In this document: positions 44,754-53,079 of the stretch, in pieces | Layout of the letters: each line of letters begins with the position of its first letter | How positions within the stretch are numbered: position 1 is the stretch's first letter | Assembly: GCA_963662965.1 (NCBI GenBank) | Contig: OY759970.1 | Span: 1,984,001-2,048,000 of the forward strand | DNA: 64,000 bases | Source of the DNA: DTWD01 sp963662965 | GTDB taxonomy: Bacteria > Acidobacteriota > Vicinamibacteria > Vicinamibacterales > UBA8438 | Reading direction: 5' to 3' | Program-made: the position numbers and the translations under genes | The notes under the pieces: generated by a model | The model's database searches: none | Told to the model about the DNA's origin: nothing | The model's input: the letters and a program-made list of their open reading frames with translations, nothing else

Positions 44754-47477
44754 TTAGTTTTGACTCGCGCCTTCCTGCAGCTCCTCGAGCACCTCACCGA
44801 GCTGCTCGATCTCTTCGCCGTACTGGGTCCAGTCGCCTTCGCGCTGCGCTTCGAGCGCCAGTGCGTAGTGGTCCTGCGCCCGACTGGCCAGTGCACTATA
44901 GGACGAAGTCTGCAGCGCCGCCACTGGAAGCGCCTCGGCGAGATTCGCTGTCGGTGCGGCGTCCGCCAGGAGCGCGGGCGGCGGCACCACTGGTGACCGC
45001 TGTGAGACGCCAAACAGCCGGTCGAGCGCCTGATCGAGCGTGTTTTCCATCACGATCTGGTTCTGATAGGCGACCACCACCCGTGCCAGCTGCGGAATGC
45101 GCCCGCCCGACGCGCGCAGGTACAACGGCCGGATGTAGAGCAACGCCTCCTCGATCGGAATCACGAGCAGGGTGCCCTGGATGACCTCCGACCCCTGTTG
45201 GTTCCAGAGGGTGATCTGCGGAGAGATCTCCTCGTCTTGGTTCATCCGGGCGACGATCTGTGACGGTCCGAACACCAACTTCTGCTTCGGGAACTGGAAG
45301 ACGAGCATCTTCCCATAGTTGTCACCATCACTCCGCGCGACCATCCAGGCCGCGAGATTGTTCTTCCCACGGGGGGTAAACGGGAGCATCTGAATGAACT
45401 CCGCCCGCGCTGCTCCCGGCAGCCGCATGATCGTGTAGTACGGCTCCATTTGCTCGTTGTCGATGACCGGGACCTCCCAATCGTCCTCATGGTTGTAGAA
45501 GACGGCCGGGTTGGTCATATGGAACGTGGTGTACACCTCGGTCTGCAGCGAGAAGATCTCCTCCGGATAGCGCACATGGCTCCGCAGCGTTTCTGACATG
45601 GCGTCGAGTGGGATCAGCAGGTCGGGAAAGATCTTGCCGAGGGTCACGCCGAGCGGGTCGTTCGGTTCCGCCAGATAGAAGGTCGTCTCGCCGTTGTACG
45701 CGTCGACGACGATCTTGACCGAATTCCGAATGTAGTTGATGCCGTTGCTGGCCGGCGTCGAATACGGATAGTCGTCCGTGACCGTGTAGGCATCTCGCAT
45801 CCAGTACAGACGGCCGTCCGCGATGACGAGGTACGGGTCGGCGTCAAATTGCAGGAATGGGGCAATCGTGGCCATGCGGTCCGAAATGTTGCGATGGAAA
45901 ATCACCCGGCTCGTGCTGTTGAGCTGGCTGCTGACAAGAATCTCGTATGACCGGAAGCGCAGGCTGAAAAGGAGTCGGCGGAACAGGTTGCCCAGTTCGA
46001 GACCACCCGTGCCGTCGTACCGCGTCGAGACGTTGTCGTCGCCCTCCGGATAGTGAAACTCGTCGGTGTTGGTGTTGACGAGCACGTAGTCGTTCGACAG
46101 CTCGCCGAAATAGATGCTCGGCTGGTCGACCGTCAGGTCGGTGCTGGACGTCGGCGGGAGGTCTTGAATGAACAGCACCGGCAGCCCTTCCGGTGTGACC
46201 TGGTTAACCGGGCCGAGCGCGACGCCGAACCCATGCGTGTACTGCAGGCGCTCGTTCACCCATGACCGGTTGGGAAGGTTGTCGGAATTCAGCTCGCGGC
46301 TCGAGACCATCGTCTGTCGGTACTCACCGTCGACGACGTAGCGGTCGTTGTCGACCGACGCAAACTCATAGTACGTGCGGATCTCCTGAATCTGCCCGAA
46401 GGTGTCGAGGAGCGGCTCGTGGTCCCACAGCCGGACGTTGTTGATCGTCTCCGCGTTGTTCTCGATGTCGTCCCGTGTCAGGATCGCGTCACCTGACACG
46501 TCGCGCTCCTCGATTGCGTCGAGGTCGAAGGCGCGCCTGGTCGCCTCGATGTTGTGCGTGATGTATGGAGCCTCCCTCTGCTGCTCGTCGGGCGTGACGA
46601 CCAGGTATTGGAGCAGGCCAGCCGCACCACCGCCGCCGCCCCAGACGAGGAGATACCCGCCGACCGCGGCTGCGACCGGCCAGTTCGCCGTCGAAAACGC
46701 GGCGTACGCCGAGGCGACGGCTGCCAACGCCGACATCGCCATGAGCACGCGGAACATCGGGAGCCGTACCACGACGTCGACGTACGAGGCGCCGTGAACA
46801 ATACCGGAGGGTGTGGTCAGGAGCTGCGGAATCTCGAGGTAGGCGCCCCAGGCGAGCAGCCCGAAGACACCGGCGACGAGCAGCAGCAAATGCTGGCGTG
46901 CGCGCGGCCCGATGTGGAACCCGTCCGGGTCGAGCGCGACCTCGCCGGCGACGACATACGCGCCGGCCGACCCGACGAGCGCGAGCACGAGGATTGACAG
47001 CAAACCGACGCGGATGAAGTCGAAGAATGGCAGCGTGAAGACGTAGAACGACGCGTCGCGACCGAATAACGGGTCGGCGGTGCCGAACGGTGTGGCCTCG
47101 AGATAGCGGAGCACCAGCATCCACTGGCTCCACGCGACGCCGCTAACGAAAAGCGCCACGAGGGCCGACACGCCGACGGCAAGGACGGCGAGATGTCCCC
47201 GCTCCAGCACCACCGGCTTCAGGTCGCCCCCGCCCGGAAACAAGACGTACGGCCGGTGGACCTGACTGACCGCCGCCCTGAGGTTGCCGTACAGGAACAC
47301 AAAGCCGACGACGAAGGCCAGAGCGCTGACCACGCCCTTCGTGGCTAGGCTCTTGAGGAAGACACTCTGGTAGCCGACCTCGCCGAACCACAGCCACTCG
47401 GTATACAGATCCGCCAGAGACGGTAGCGCGACAAACAGGAGTACGGCTATGAGCGCTAAGGTGATTCTCGTTCGCAT
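44754..47477 (-). CDS. UPF0182-family large membrane protein
   Basis: I start it at ATG 47477 (MRTRITLALIAVLLFVALPS), giving 907 residues. About seven membrane helices occupy the N-terminal third. The large extracytoplasmic part has the family blocks LWFGEVGYQSVFLKSLATKG, QQREAPYITHNIEATRRAFD, IYFGELSNDYVLVNT and YNGETTFYLAEPNDPL, and the C-terminus ends in a helical acidic tail (YGEEIEQLGEVLEELQEG). This is COG1615/UPF0182, widely conserved but of unknown function. It precedes the amidohydrolase gene, separated by repeat R3. Confidence 0.93.
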   Translation of the reverse strand: MRTRITLALIAVLLFVALPSLADLYTEWLWFGEVGYQSVFLKSLATKGVVSALAFVVGFVFLYGNLRAAVSQVHRPYVLFPGGGDLKPVVLERGHLAVLAVGVSALVALFVSGVAWSQWMLVLRYLEATPFGTADPLFGRDASFYVFTLPFFDFIRVGLLSILVLALVGSAGAYVVAGEVALDPDGFHIGPRARQHLLLLVAGVFGLLAWGAYLEIPQLLTTPSGIVHGASYVDVVVRLPMFRVLMAMSALAAVASAYAAFSTANWPVAAAVGGYLLVWGGGGGAAGLLQYLVVTPDEQQREAPYITHNIEATRRAFDLDAIEERDVSGDAILTRDDIENNAETINNVRLWDHEPLLDTFGQIQEIRTYYEFASVDNDRYVVDGEYRQTMVSSRELNSDNLPNRSWVNERLQYTHGFGVALGPVNQVTPEGLPVLFIQDLPPTSSTDLTVDQPSIYFGELSNDYVLVNTNTDEFHYPEGDDNVSTRYDGTGGLELGNLFRRLLFSLRFRSYEILVSSQLNSTSRVIFHRNISDRMATIAPFLQFDADPYLVIADGRLYWMRDAYTVTDDYPYSTPASNGINYIRNSVKIVVDAYNGETTFYLAEPNDPLGVTLGKIFPDLLIPLDAMSETLRSHVRYPEEIFSLQTEVYTTFHMTNPAVFYNHEDDWEVPVIDNEQMEPYYTIMRLPGAARAEFIQMLPFTPRGKNNLAAWMVARSDGDNYGKMLVFQFPKQKLVFGPSQIVARMNQDEEISPQITLWNQQGSEVIQGTLLVIPIEEALLYIRPLYLRASGGRIPQLARVVVAYQNQIVMENTLDQALDRLFGVSQRSPVVPPPALLADAAPTANLAEALPVAALQTSSYSALASRAQDHYALALEAQREGDWTQYGEEIEQLGEVLEELQEGASQN

Positions 47478-47577
47478 TACCCTGAAGGTTATGTGAGCCG
47501 CTGACTCCGCGCAACCTCCTGTCAGCCGCCGCCCCAAAACGCCGGTCTCGAGCCGCTGGCTGCTACACTTTCGGGTC

Positions 47578-48054
47578 GTGAAGTGGGTGGTCGTTGGGCT
47601 GGGTGTCGTCGCGGTTGCCGGCGCCGTCTGGGTGCTGTTCCCGACGGAAGAGAACCGGATCCTGAGCCGGCTCGAGAGCCTCGCGGAAGCGGCGAGCCTC
47701 GAGCCCGACCCTTCCCCGATCGTCCGCGCGGCGCGCGGTGCGCGGATTGCGGCCTACTTCACCGAGGGGGCGCGCATCGATCTCGGAGCGCCGTTCAGGG
47801 CGATCGAGGGTCGCGACGCGTTGACTGGTCTTCTCGCCGCGCTGCGCGTGCCGGACGACGGGATCAACGTGACCTTCTTCGACGCGACGGTCACCTTCGA
47901 CCGGCGGATGCTCATCGCCAGTGGGCGCCTGAGCGCGCGGGCGACGTCGTGCTCATCGGCCGGCGAGGAGATTTACGCCGCGCGCCTGTTGGACGTCGCG
48001 CTGCGTCAGATTGACGGCGACTGGCTGGTGGAGGACCTTCGCGTGGTGCCATGA
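47578..48054 (+). CDS. Hypothetical anchored NTF2/SnoaL-like protein
   Basis: From GTG 47578 the 158-residue product has an N-terminal membrane helix (VVVGLGVVAVAGAVWVLF) and a soluble domain with the pattern of an NTF2-like fold: SLAEAASLEPDPSPIVRAAR, IAAYFTEGARIDLGAPF, and the strand-rich end FDRRMLIASGRLSARATSCS and RQIDGDWLVEDLRVV. No catalytic residues stand out. It may be a periplasmic ligand-binding or scaffold protein. It is divergent from UPF0182 and lies about 70 bp before a peroxiredoxin gene. Confidence 0.68.
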   Translation: MKWVVVGLGVVAVAGAVWVLFPTEENRILSRLESLAEAASLEPDPSPIVRAARGARIAAYFTEGARIDLGAPFRAIEGRDALTGLLAALRVPDDGINVTFFDATVTFDRRMLIASGRLSARATSCSSAGEEIYAARLLDVALRQIDGDWLVEDLRVVP

Positions 48055-48059
48055 TCAGA

Positions 48060-48122
48060 CCAGGGGAATATCGCCCTCGATGGAGGGACGGCGTCTCGGG
48101 CCCTTCCCCCGGCCCCGTCTGA
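48060..48122. repeat. Partial GC-rich repeat with GGGGAATATCGCC module
   Basis: Contains AGGGGAATATCGCCCTCGA and CTTCCCCCGGCCCCGTCTGAATA, ending 3 nt before the peroxiredoxin ATG (48126). The same two blocks occur at 49617-49680 and, reversed, at 43228-43292. H2 and H3 are absent here. It may replace the normal ribosome-binding region of the gene. Confidence 0.5.
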
Positions 48123-48125
48123 ATA

Positions 48126-48587
48126 ATGCCACTTAACGTCGGAGAGATCGCCCCGGACTTCAAGCTCGACAGCCATCAGGGTGGCAAGGTGAAGCTGTCA
48201 AGCTTTCGTGGCGCGAAGAACGTGGTCGTCGCCTTCCACCCGCTGGCGTGGACGCCGGTCTGCGCGAATCAAATGCGGAACTACGAGTCGGACAAGGCGT
48301 GGTTCGACACCCACGACACTCATGTTCTCGGTCTCAGTGTCGACGCGGTGCCGGCGAAGGTCGAATGGGCGAAGAGTCTCGGTGGGATCTCCTACGACCT
48401 GCTGAGCGACTTCCATCCGCACGGGGCCGTCGCGGAGGCATATGGCGTGGCGCGCGACGGCGGAATCTCGGAGCGCGCAATCTTTGTGGTCGACAAGGCC
48501 GGCACGATTGTCTTCGCCAAGGTGTACGACATCCCGACGCTGCCGGACAACGTGGAGGTGCGCCAGGCGATCGAGAAGCTGGGCTGA
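48126..48587 (+). CDS. Peroxiredoxin, AhpC/TSA family, apparently 1-Cys
   Basis: A 153-residue thioredoxin-fold peroxidase starting MPLNVGEIAPDFKLDSHQGG. The active-site block is FHPLAWTPVCANQM with P39, T43 and the peroxidatic Cys46 (PxxxTxxC). No other cysteine exists in the protein, so no resolving Cys is available and reduction must come from an outside thiol. It should reduce hydrogen or organic peroxides. It lies in a region with other redox genes (oxidoreductase remnant, thioredoxin-fold selenoprotein). Confidence 0.92.
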   Translation: MPLNVGEIAPDFKLDSHQGGKVKLSSFRGAKNVVVAFHPLAWTPVCANQMRNYESDKAWFDTHDTHVLGLSVDAVPAKVEWAKSLGGISYDLLSDFHPHGAVAEAYGVARDGGISERAIFVVDKAGTIVFAKVYDIPTLPDNVEVRQAIEKLG

Positions 48588-48599
48588 GACGCGAACCTT

Positions 48600-49596
48600 T
48601 CACCACTCTTCTTTCTTGAACGTGACCTCTACTCGGGCGGCGGTGCGCTCGATGTCCGCAATCGACGCTGGGTTGCCGCAAGTCAGAATGATCGTCTTCG
48701 ACGGCGTGATGTCGGCACGGAGCTTCTCGCCAGACAAATGGGCCGGGAGGGTGGGGCGGACGGCGCGTGCCGCCGCGGCCTCGGCTTTGGCTTTGTCGAT
48801 GTCGCCTCCGTCGGTGCGCGCACGGGCCACCGCTTCCTCCTCCGGTATCGGCAGATCGAAGATGTGGCGGAGCACGTTGTTGCCGCGTCCTACGCCGAGA
48901 CCCCCATTGTCGAAGTCTTGCGGTGACGGGCGACTCACCGCCGCGATGTAGCTAAAGTCGAATGCCGCCTTGCGCTCAATTTCGAGCAGCCGCGCGTGAT
49001 ACGCCAATTCGTCATGGACCCGGTTCGTATGAAGGAGCATGTAGCGACGGCCGTCGTCGTCGCCATGCGTCGCCCGATGGTGCCGCTCCTTCATCATCGC
49101 CACAAACGGCGAGAGACCCGTGCCGGTGCCGACCATGATGATCTGCTCGTAGCCCGCGGCCAGCTCCTCTAGGGTGAAGTCGCCTGTAATTCACTCGACG
49201 TAGCTCACGTGGTTGTCGCCATCCGGCCTCATTCGCATCAGTACCGAGCTCAGCCGGCCGGACACCCAACCGCGCGAGATCGCGAGCACGACGTCAAAAC
49301 TCGAGGTAACCGTATTGCTCCTGCTCCCACGGTGCCGATGCAATGGAATAGGCGTGGGTCACCGGGCCGGTCTTTTGTCGGCCGGCGCGGTCAAGGTCAG
49401 GCACATAAATCGATTTCCCATCCGGACCAGTGCCCGCTTTGTGCGTCACGAGCGCATCGTCCCGGCGGAGCGCGATGTACTGTCCGTCGCGTGATGGCGG
49501 AAAGACGCCGCCGGCCTCGAGCGTGAGTCGAAAGATGGTCAGTATGGGCGAGAGGTCGTGCTTGTAAATGACCGTCCCAGTTTTTCGTCCCGCCAT
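48600..49596 (-). pseudogene. FAD/NAD(P)-binding oxidoreductase (ferredoxin reductase-like), broken
   Basis: The N-terminal frame (ATG 49596) encodes a FAD-binding barrel: GTVIYKHDLSPILTIFRLTL and VTHAYSIASAPWEQEQYGYLEF. It stops at a TTTT run (minus-strand view; AAAA at 49296-49299 on plus). Shifting one base continues DVVLAISRGWVSGRLSSVLM, then meets an in-frame TGA (49191-49193), then ITGDFTLEEL and the NAD-binding MVGTGTGLSPFVAMMKERHH. One frameshift and one stop are needed to break it, so it is a recent pseudogene or contains sequencing errors. Confidence 0.82.
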
Positions 49597-49616
49597 GCCT
49601 GACCAATTTTATTCCG

Positions 49617-49773
49617 GGGAAATATCGCGCTCGCCTGAACGGCGGGGGCTCGCGCGCTTCCCCCAGACCCCGTCCAACTCCAGATGGGGCTGGTTGCCCC
49701 GAACCCTGCCGCCGGAGCTAGCCGGGGCCCAACGCCCGGCGCCGCTCCGGCGAGGGCGCGCACGTGCGCGCCC
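49617..49773 (+). repeat. GC-rich repeat, copy R4, with upstream GGGGAAATATCGC module
   Basis: The block GGGGAAATATCGCGCTCG (49617-49634) and CGCTTCCCCCAGACCCCGTC are followed by H1 GGGGC-TGGTT-GCCCC (49686-49700), CGAACCC, H2 with outer GCCGGAGC...GCTCCGGC and inner GCCGGG...CCCGGC arms, and H3 GGGCGCGCAC/GTGCGCGCCC (49754-49773, perfect 10-bp palindrome arms). H2 arms differ from R2 and R3 but stay paired. Confidence 0.75.
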
Positions 49774-49774
49774 T

Positions 49775-49847
49775 GCGGCCGCGGAGTGGGGCTTGGGGGT
49801 CCCCGCGAGCGGCCGCGGCGGGGTTCGGGGTCGCAGACCCAGTCTAA
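49775..49847 (-). repeat. GC-rich repeat, copy R5, inverted relative to R4
   Basis: H2 with outer arms GCGGCCGC...GCGGCCGC, then GGGTTC and H1 GGGTC-GCA-GACCC (49828-49840), ending AGTCTAAG. R4 and R5 are arranged tail-out around one H3, forming a large composite palindrome of about 160 bp upstream of the zinc-ribbon gene. Confidence 0.7.
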
Positions 49848-49904
49848 GTACTAGACAAAAGGCGACTAGGTAGGGTAAATCAAACTGAACAGCCCGACCG
49901 ACCG

Positions 49905-50399
49905 ATGTCGAGAAAGTACCGACAGAGCGGATATCAGGACGACGACGAGCCGCGCCCGGAGTCGCGTTCGCCCGATCGCCAGCCGAAAGGCGACGGCCGG
50001 CCGAGGCGCGGCTACGGGCCGCGCGAGCCGCGGAAGGTCAACATGCCGAGCTTCCGCGAGGTGACGAAGTGCGCCCGCTGTGGTGCGGCGCTCTCGGCCT
50101 CGATTCGATTCGACAGCCAGTGCTCCAAGTGCACCGCTGATCTCCACACCTGCGCGCAGTGCACGTGGTTCGATACCAGCAGCCAATTCGAGTGTGCGCA
50201 GCCGATCTCGAAGCGGGTCTCCCCGAAGGACGAACGCAATAGCTGCACACACTTCGAGGCGGTGGTGACGGTCGAGCGGGAAACGCGCTCGGGCGGGCGC
50301 GGCGCGTCGTCGACGTCGACTTCGGCATCTTCGGACAGCTCGACAAGCTCGACCAGCAGCAGCAACGCTCGTCAGGCATTCGACGACCTCTTCAAGTAG
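49905..50399 (+). CDS. Hypothetical zinc-ribbon protein with basic head and Ser-rich tail
   Basis: A 164-residue protein. The first 50 residues are charged and Arg/Pro-rich. The core has three CxxC pairs (C56/C59, C73/C76, C83/C86) plus C97 and C114, in TKCARCGAAL, QCSKCTADLHTCAQC and FECAQPIS, so it should bind two zinc ions. From about 128 it is a Ser/Thr-rich tail ending ARQAFDDLFK. I do not recognise a named family. It lies 28 bp before the thioredoxin-fold selenoprotein candidate and is probably cotranscribed with it. Confidence 0.75.
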   Translation: MSRKYRQSGYQDDDEPRPESRSPDRQPKGDGRPRRGYGPREPRKVNMPSFREVTKCARCGAALSASIRFDSQCSKCTADLHTCAQCTWFDTSSQFECAQPISKRVSPKDERNSCTHFEAVVTVERETRSGGRGASSTSTSASSDSSTSSTSSSNARQAFDDLFK

Positions 50400-50427
50400 C
50401 GATGTACCCCTCCGGCGGTCCGGCTTG

Positions 50428-51045
50428 ATGGCTGACATTGACGCGCGTCTGGCGGCACTCCCCGCCCCCGTACGATTGGTGTTCTTCACCCAGACCTTTG
50501 GGTGCGACACTTGCCTCCCGGCGCGTCAGGTGATTGATCAGATCGCCGCCTTCTCGGATCAGATCACCGTCGAGGAGCACAACATCGTGCTCGACAAAGA
50601 CGAGGTCGCCAAATACGGCGTCGACCGTGTTCCGGCTATCGCGATCGTCGGGGCGGAGGATGTCGGCATTCGGTACTATGGCATCCCGGCTGGATTCGAA
50701 GTTGAATCGATCGTCAGCGCCATCGAGCTGGTGGCGAGCGGTGCGCCCGAGCTGGGTGAAGCGGCCCGCGCGGCGCTCGATGCGCTCGACCGTGATGTCA
50801 GCATTCAGGTCTTCGTCACCCCGACCTGACGCTTCTGTCCCCAGGCGGTCAGCTTGGCCTACCGGCTCGCGGCGGCCAGCCCGCGCGTGACGGCGACGGC
50901 TATCGAAGCGACGGAGTTTCCAGACCTCGCGCGGCGGTACCGCGTCACCGGCGTCCCGAAGACGGTGGTCAACGACGAGATCGAGATCCTCGGAGCGCCG
51001 CCGGAAGACGAGTTCGTGGCGCAGGCGCTACGAGCGACCGAATGA
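50428..51045 (+). CDS. Two-domain thioredoxin-fold oxidoreductase (PDO-like), probable selenoprotein with UxxC
   Basis: Read through the TGA at 50827-50829, the frame from ATG 50428 gives 205 residues with the tandem thioredoxin fold of protein disulfide oxidoreductases. The first redox motif is TFGCDTCLPAR (C26/C29). The second should read CxxC but is VFVTPT-[TGA]-RFCPQAVSLAYRL: the TGA is codon 134, exactly the first catalytic Cys position, with C137 as partner. A hairpin with a GGUCA loop starts 12 nt after the TGA. The stop overlaps the M61 gene by ATGA. The alternative is a nonsense mutation; the intact frame on both sides and the hairpin argue for selenocysteine. Confidence 0.82.
50841..50857 (+). 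promoter_or_regulatory. Candidate bacterial SECIS hairpin
   Basis: CCAGGC (50841-50846) pairs with GCTTGG (50852-50857; one G-U) around the loop GGTCA. The loop begins 17 nt after the TGA, inside the 16-37 nt range known for bacterial SECIS elements, and it starts with GG/GGU as those bound by SelB often do. Confidence 0.7.
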
Positions 51046-52919
51046 GTCTCCGCCACCTGGGCGTCGCGTTCGCTCTCGTCCTTCTCGTCGGGCCGGCTGT
51101 TCCGTTCGGGCAAGCGCCGTCCGAGGTCACGTACCTGCTCTCGTTCCCGGCGCCCGAACATCGCTGGCTGGCCGCCGACGTCCGGTTCCCCAATCTGCCG
51201 GCCGGCCCACTTCACGTCCGCATGAGCAGCGCCTCGCCCGGCCGCTACGCACGTCACGAGTTCGCGAAGAACCTGATTGAGATCGCGTTTACGGGAGCCA
51301 ACGGTGCGGCCGTCGCTGTTCGGCAACGCGAACCGGGGCATTGGGAAGTGTCGAACCATGGCGGTGTGGTGCGGGTCCGCTACCGACTGTTTGGCGACCG
51401 GGTCGATGGCACGTACCTGGGTGTCGACTCCACGCATGCGCATCTGAATCTTCCGGCAACACTTATCTGGGCCGAGGGTCTCGAGGACCGCCCGGCGCGT
51501 CTCACGCTGACACCTCCCCCAAACGGCGCACACTGGAGGGTGGCCACGCAGCTCTTTCCCACGGCCGACCCGCTCGTCTTCACGGCTCCCAACCGCGCCT
51601 ACCTCCTCGATAGCCCGGTCGAGTTCAGCCCATTCTCGCTCCGCTCGTTCACGGTGCCCGATCCGGCCACCCCAACCTACGAGCCGACCTTCCGCGTGGC
51701 GGTGCACCACGACGCCGGCGATGTCGGCATGACGGCGTACACCGAGGCGATCGAGCGCGTGGTGCGCGAGATGGTCACGATCTTTGGCGAGTTCCCCCGT
51801 TTCGAGACCGACACCTACACGTTCATTGCCGACTACCTGCCGTCGGCAAGCGGTGACGCGATGGAGCACCGTAACAGCACCGTGCTGACGGCCAAGGCCG
51901 GGATCTCCCGACCTGTTGAACGGGCGCAGCGCCTCGGCGCGGCGGCCCACGAGTTCTTCCATGCGTGGAATGTCGAGCGAATCCGGCCACGGTCACTTGA
52001 GCCGTTCGACTTCACGGCGGCCAATGTCTCGGGTGAGCTCTGGCTGGCCGAAGGTGTCACGAATTACTACGCGGCGCTGGTGCTCCAGCGCGCCGGGTTG
52101 GCCCAGCTGGAGGCGACGCTCGATCGCTTCTCGCGGGTCATCAATACGGCGACGCTCGATCCCGGTCGTCAGCTTCGGTCCGTCGTCGAGATGAGTCGAA
52201 TGGCGCCGTTCACTGACGCCGCCACCGCGATCGATCCGACCAACTTCGACAACACGTTCATCTCGTACTACGTCTGGGGTGAGGCGGTGGGCCTCGGCCT
52301 CGACCTTGCGCTGCGGGCACATTCCAACAACCGCGTGTCGCTCGACGACTATATGCGCGCGCTCTGGGAGCGGTTCGGGCGGCCGGGAGACGCGGCGCCG
52401 GGGGTCGTCGATCGCCCGTACACCGCGGCCGACGCCGAAGCGGTGCTCGGCGCCGTCGCCGGGGAGGACACGTTCGCCGACGACTTCTTCGCGCGGTATA
52501 TCGATGGCCGCGAGGTCGTCGACTATGCGGCACTCCTTGGTCCGGCCGGCATCAGCGTCCGGCCGGTCGCGCCGGGACGCGCGACGCTGGGGGATGTCGC
52601 GTTCAACGGCGCGCGCGTCGTTCGGCAGACCCCATACGGCTCGCCGCTGTACGACGCCGGCCTGGATCGCGGTGATGTCATCACGTTCCTTGACACCACA
52701 CCTGTCGCATCGAGGTCGGACATCGAGCGGATTGTGCGGGAAACAGACCCGGGCGAGCGGATCGCCGTGTCGTTTCGACGTGGCGAGGAGACGCTCCACT
52801 CGACCATCACGCTCGTGCCGGATGGCCAGATCGAGCTGGTGGCGGTCGAAGCGGTCGGGGGATCGCTGTCGGCGTCGCAGCGCGCCTTCCGGGACCGCTG
52901 GCTCGGCAGCCAGCAGTAG
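51042..52919 (+). CDS. M61-family aminopeptidase with PDZ domain
   Basis: The 625-residue product has an N-terminal signal-like segment (LGVAFALVLLVGPAVPFG). An N-terminal beta domain precedes the M61 gluzincin core with H303-EFFH-307 in AAHEFFHAWNVERIRP and the downstream glutamate in GELWLAEGVTNYYAALV. A C-terminal PDZ domain (about 515-605) contains TPYGSPLYDAGLDRGDVITF. The family is typified by glycyl aminopeptidase and is probably periplasmic here. Its ATG overlaps the preceding stop (ATGA), so it is translationally coupled to the selenoprotein candidate. Confidence 0.92.
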   Translation: MSLRHLGVAFALVLLVGPAVPFGQAPSEVTYLLSFPAPEHRWLAADVRFPNLPAGPLHVRMSSASPGRYARHEFAKNLIEIAFTGANGAAVAVRQREPGHWEVSNHGGVVRVRYRLFGDRVDGTYLGVDSTHAHLNLPATLIWAEGLEDRPARLTLTPPPNGAHWRVATQLFPTADPLVFTAPNRAYLLDSPVEFSPFSLRSFTVPDPATPTYEPTFRVAVHHDAGDVGMTAYTEAIERVVREMVTIFGEFPRFETDTYTFIADYLPSASGDAMEHRNSTVLTAKAGISRPVERAQRLGAAAHEFFHAWNVERIRPRSLEPFDFTAANVSGELWLAEGVTNYYAALVLQRAGLAQLEATLDRFSRVINTATLDPGRQLRSVVEMSRMAPFTDAATAIDPTNFDNTFISYYVWGEAVGLGLDLALRAHSNNRVSLDDYMRALWERFGRPGDAAPGVVDRPYTAADAEAVLGAVAGEDTFADDFFARYIDGREVVDYAALLGPAGISVRPVAPGRATLGDVAFNGARVVRQTPYGSPLYDAGLDRGDVITFLDTTPVASRSDIERIVRETDPGERIAVSFRRGEETLHSTITLVPDGQIELVAVEAVGGSLSASQRAFRDRWLGSQQ

Positions 52920-53079
52920 CGGCCGGCATCCTACCGGTCGGTCCGCCTCCGCTCGAACCGTGCACGTTGCCAGATTGAGCAACATCGCGCAAATGATTGG
53001 ATTCGCTCGGCTTGCGCCACGCCGGCCGAGTCCCTGCGGATACGATGGATGTCTCGGTAGACGGGCAGGAGGGCTCGCT

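Noticed and set aside
49191..49193. In-frame TGA of the oxidoreductase as selenocysteine
   Set aside because: There is no redox motif around it, no SECIS-like hairpin after it, and the gene has a second lesion; a nonsense mutation is simpler.
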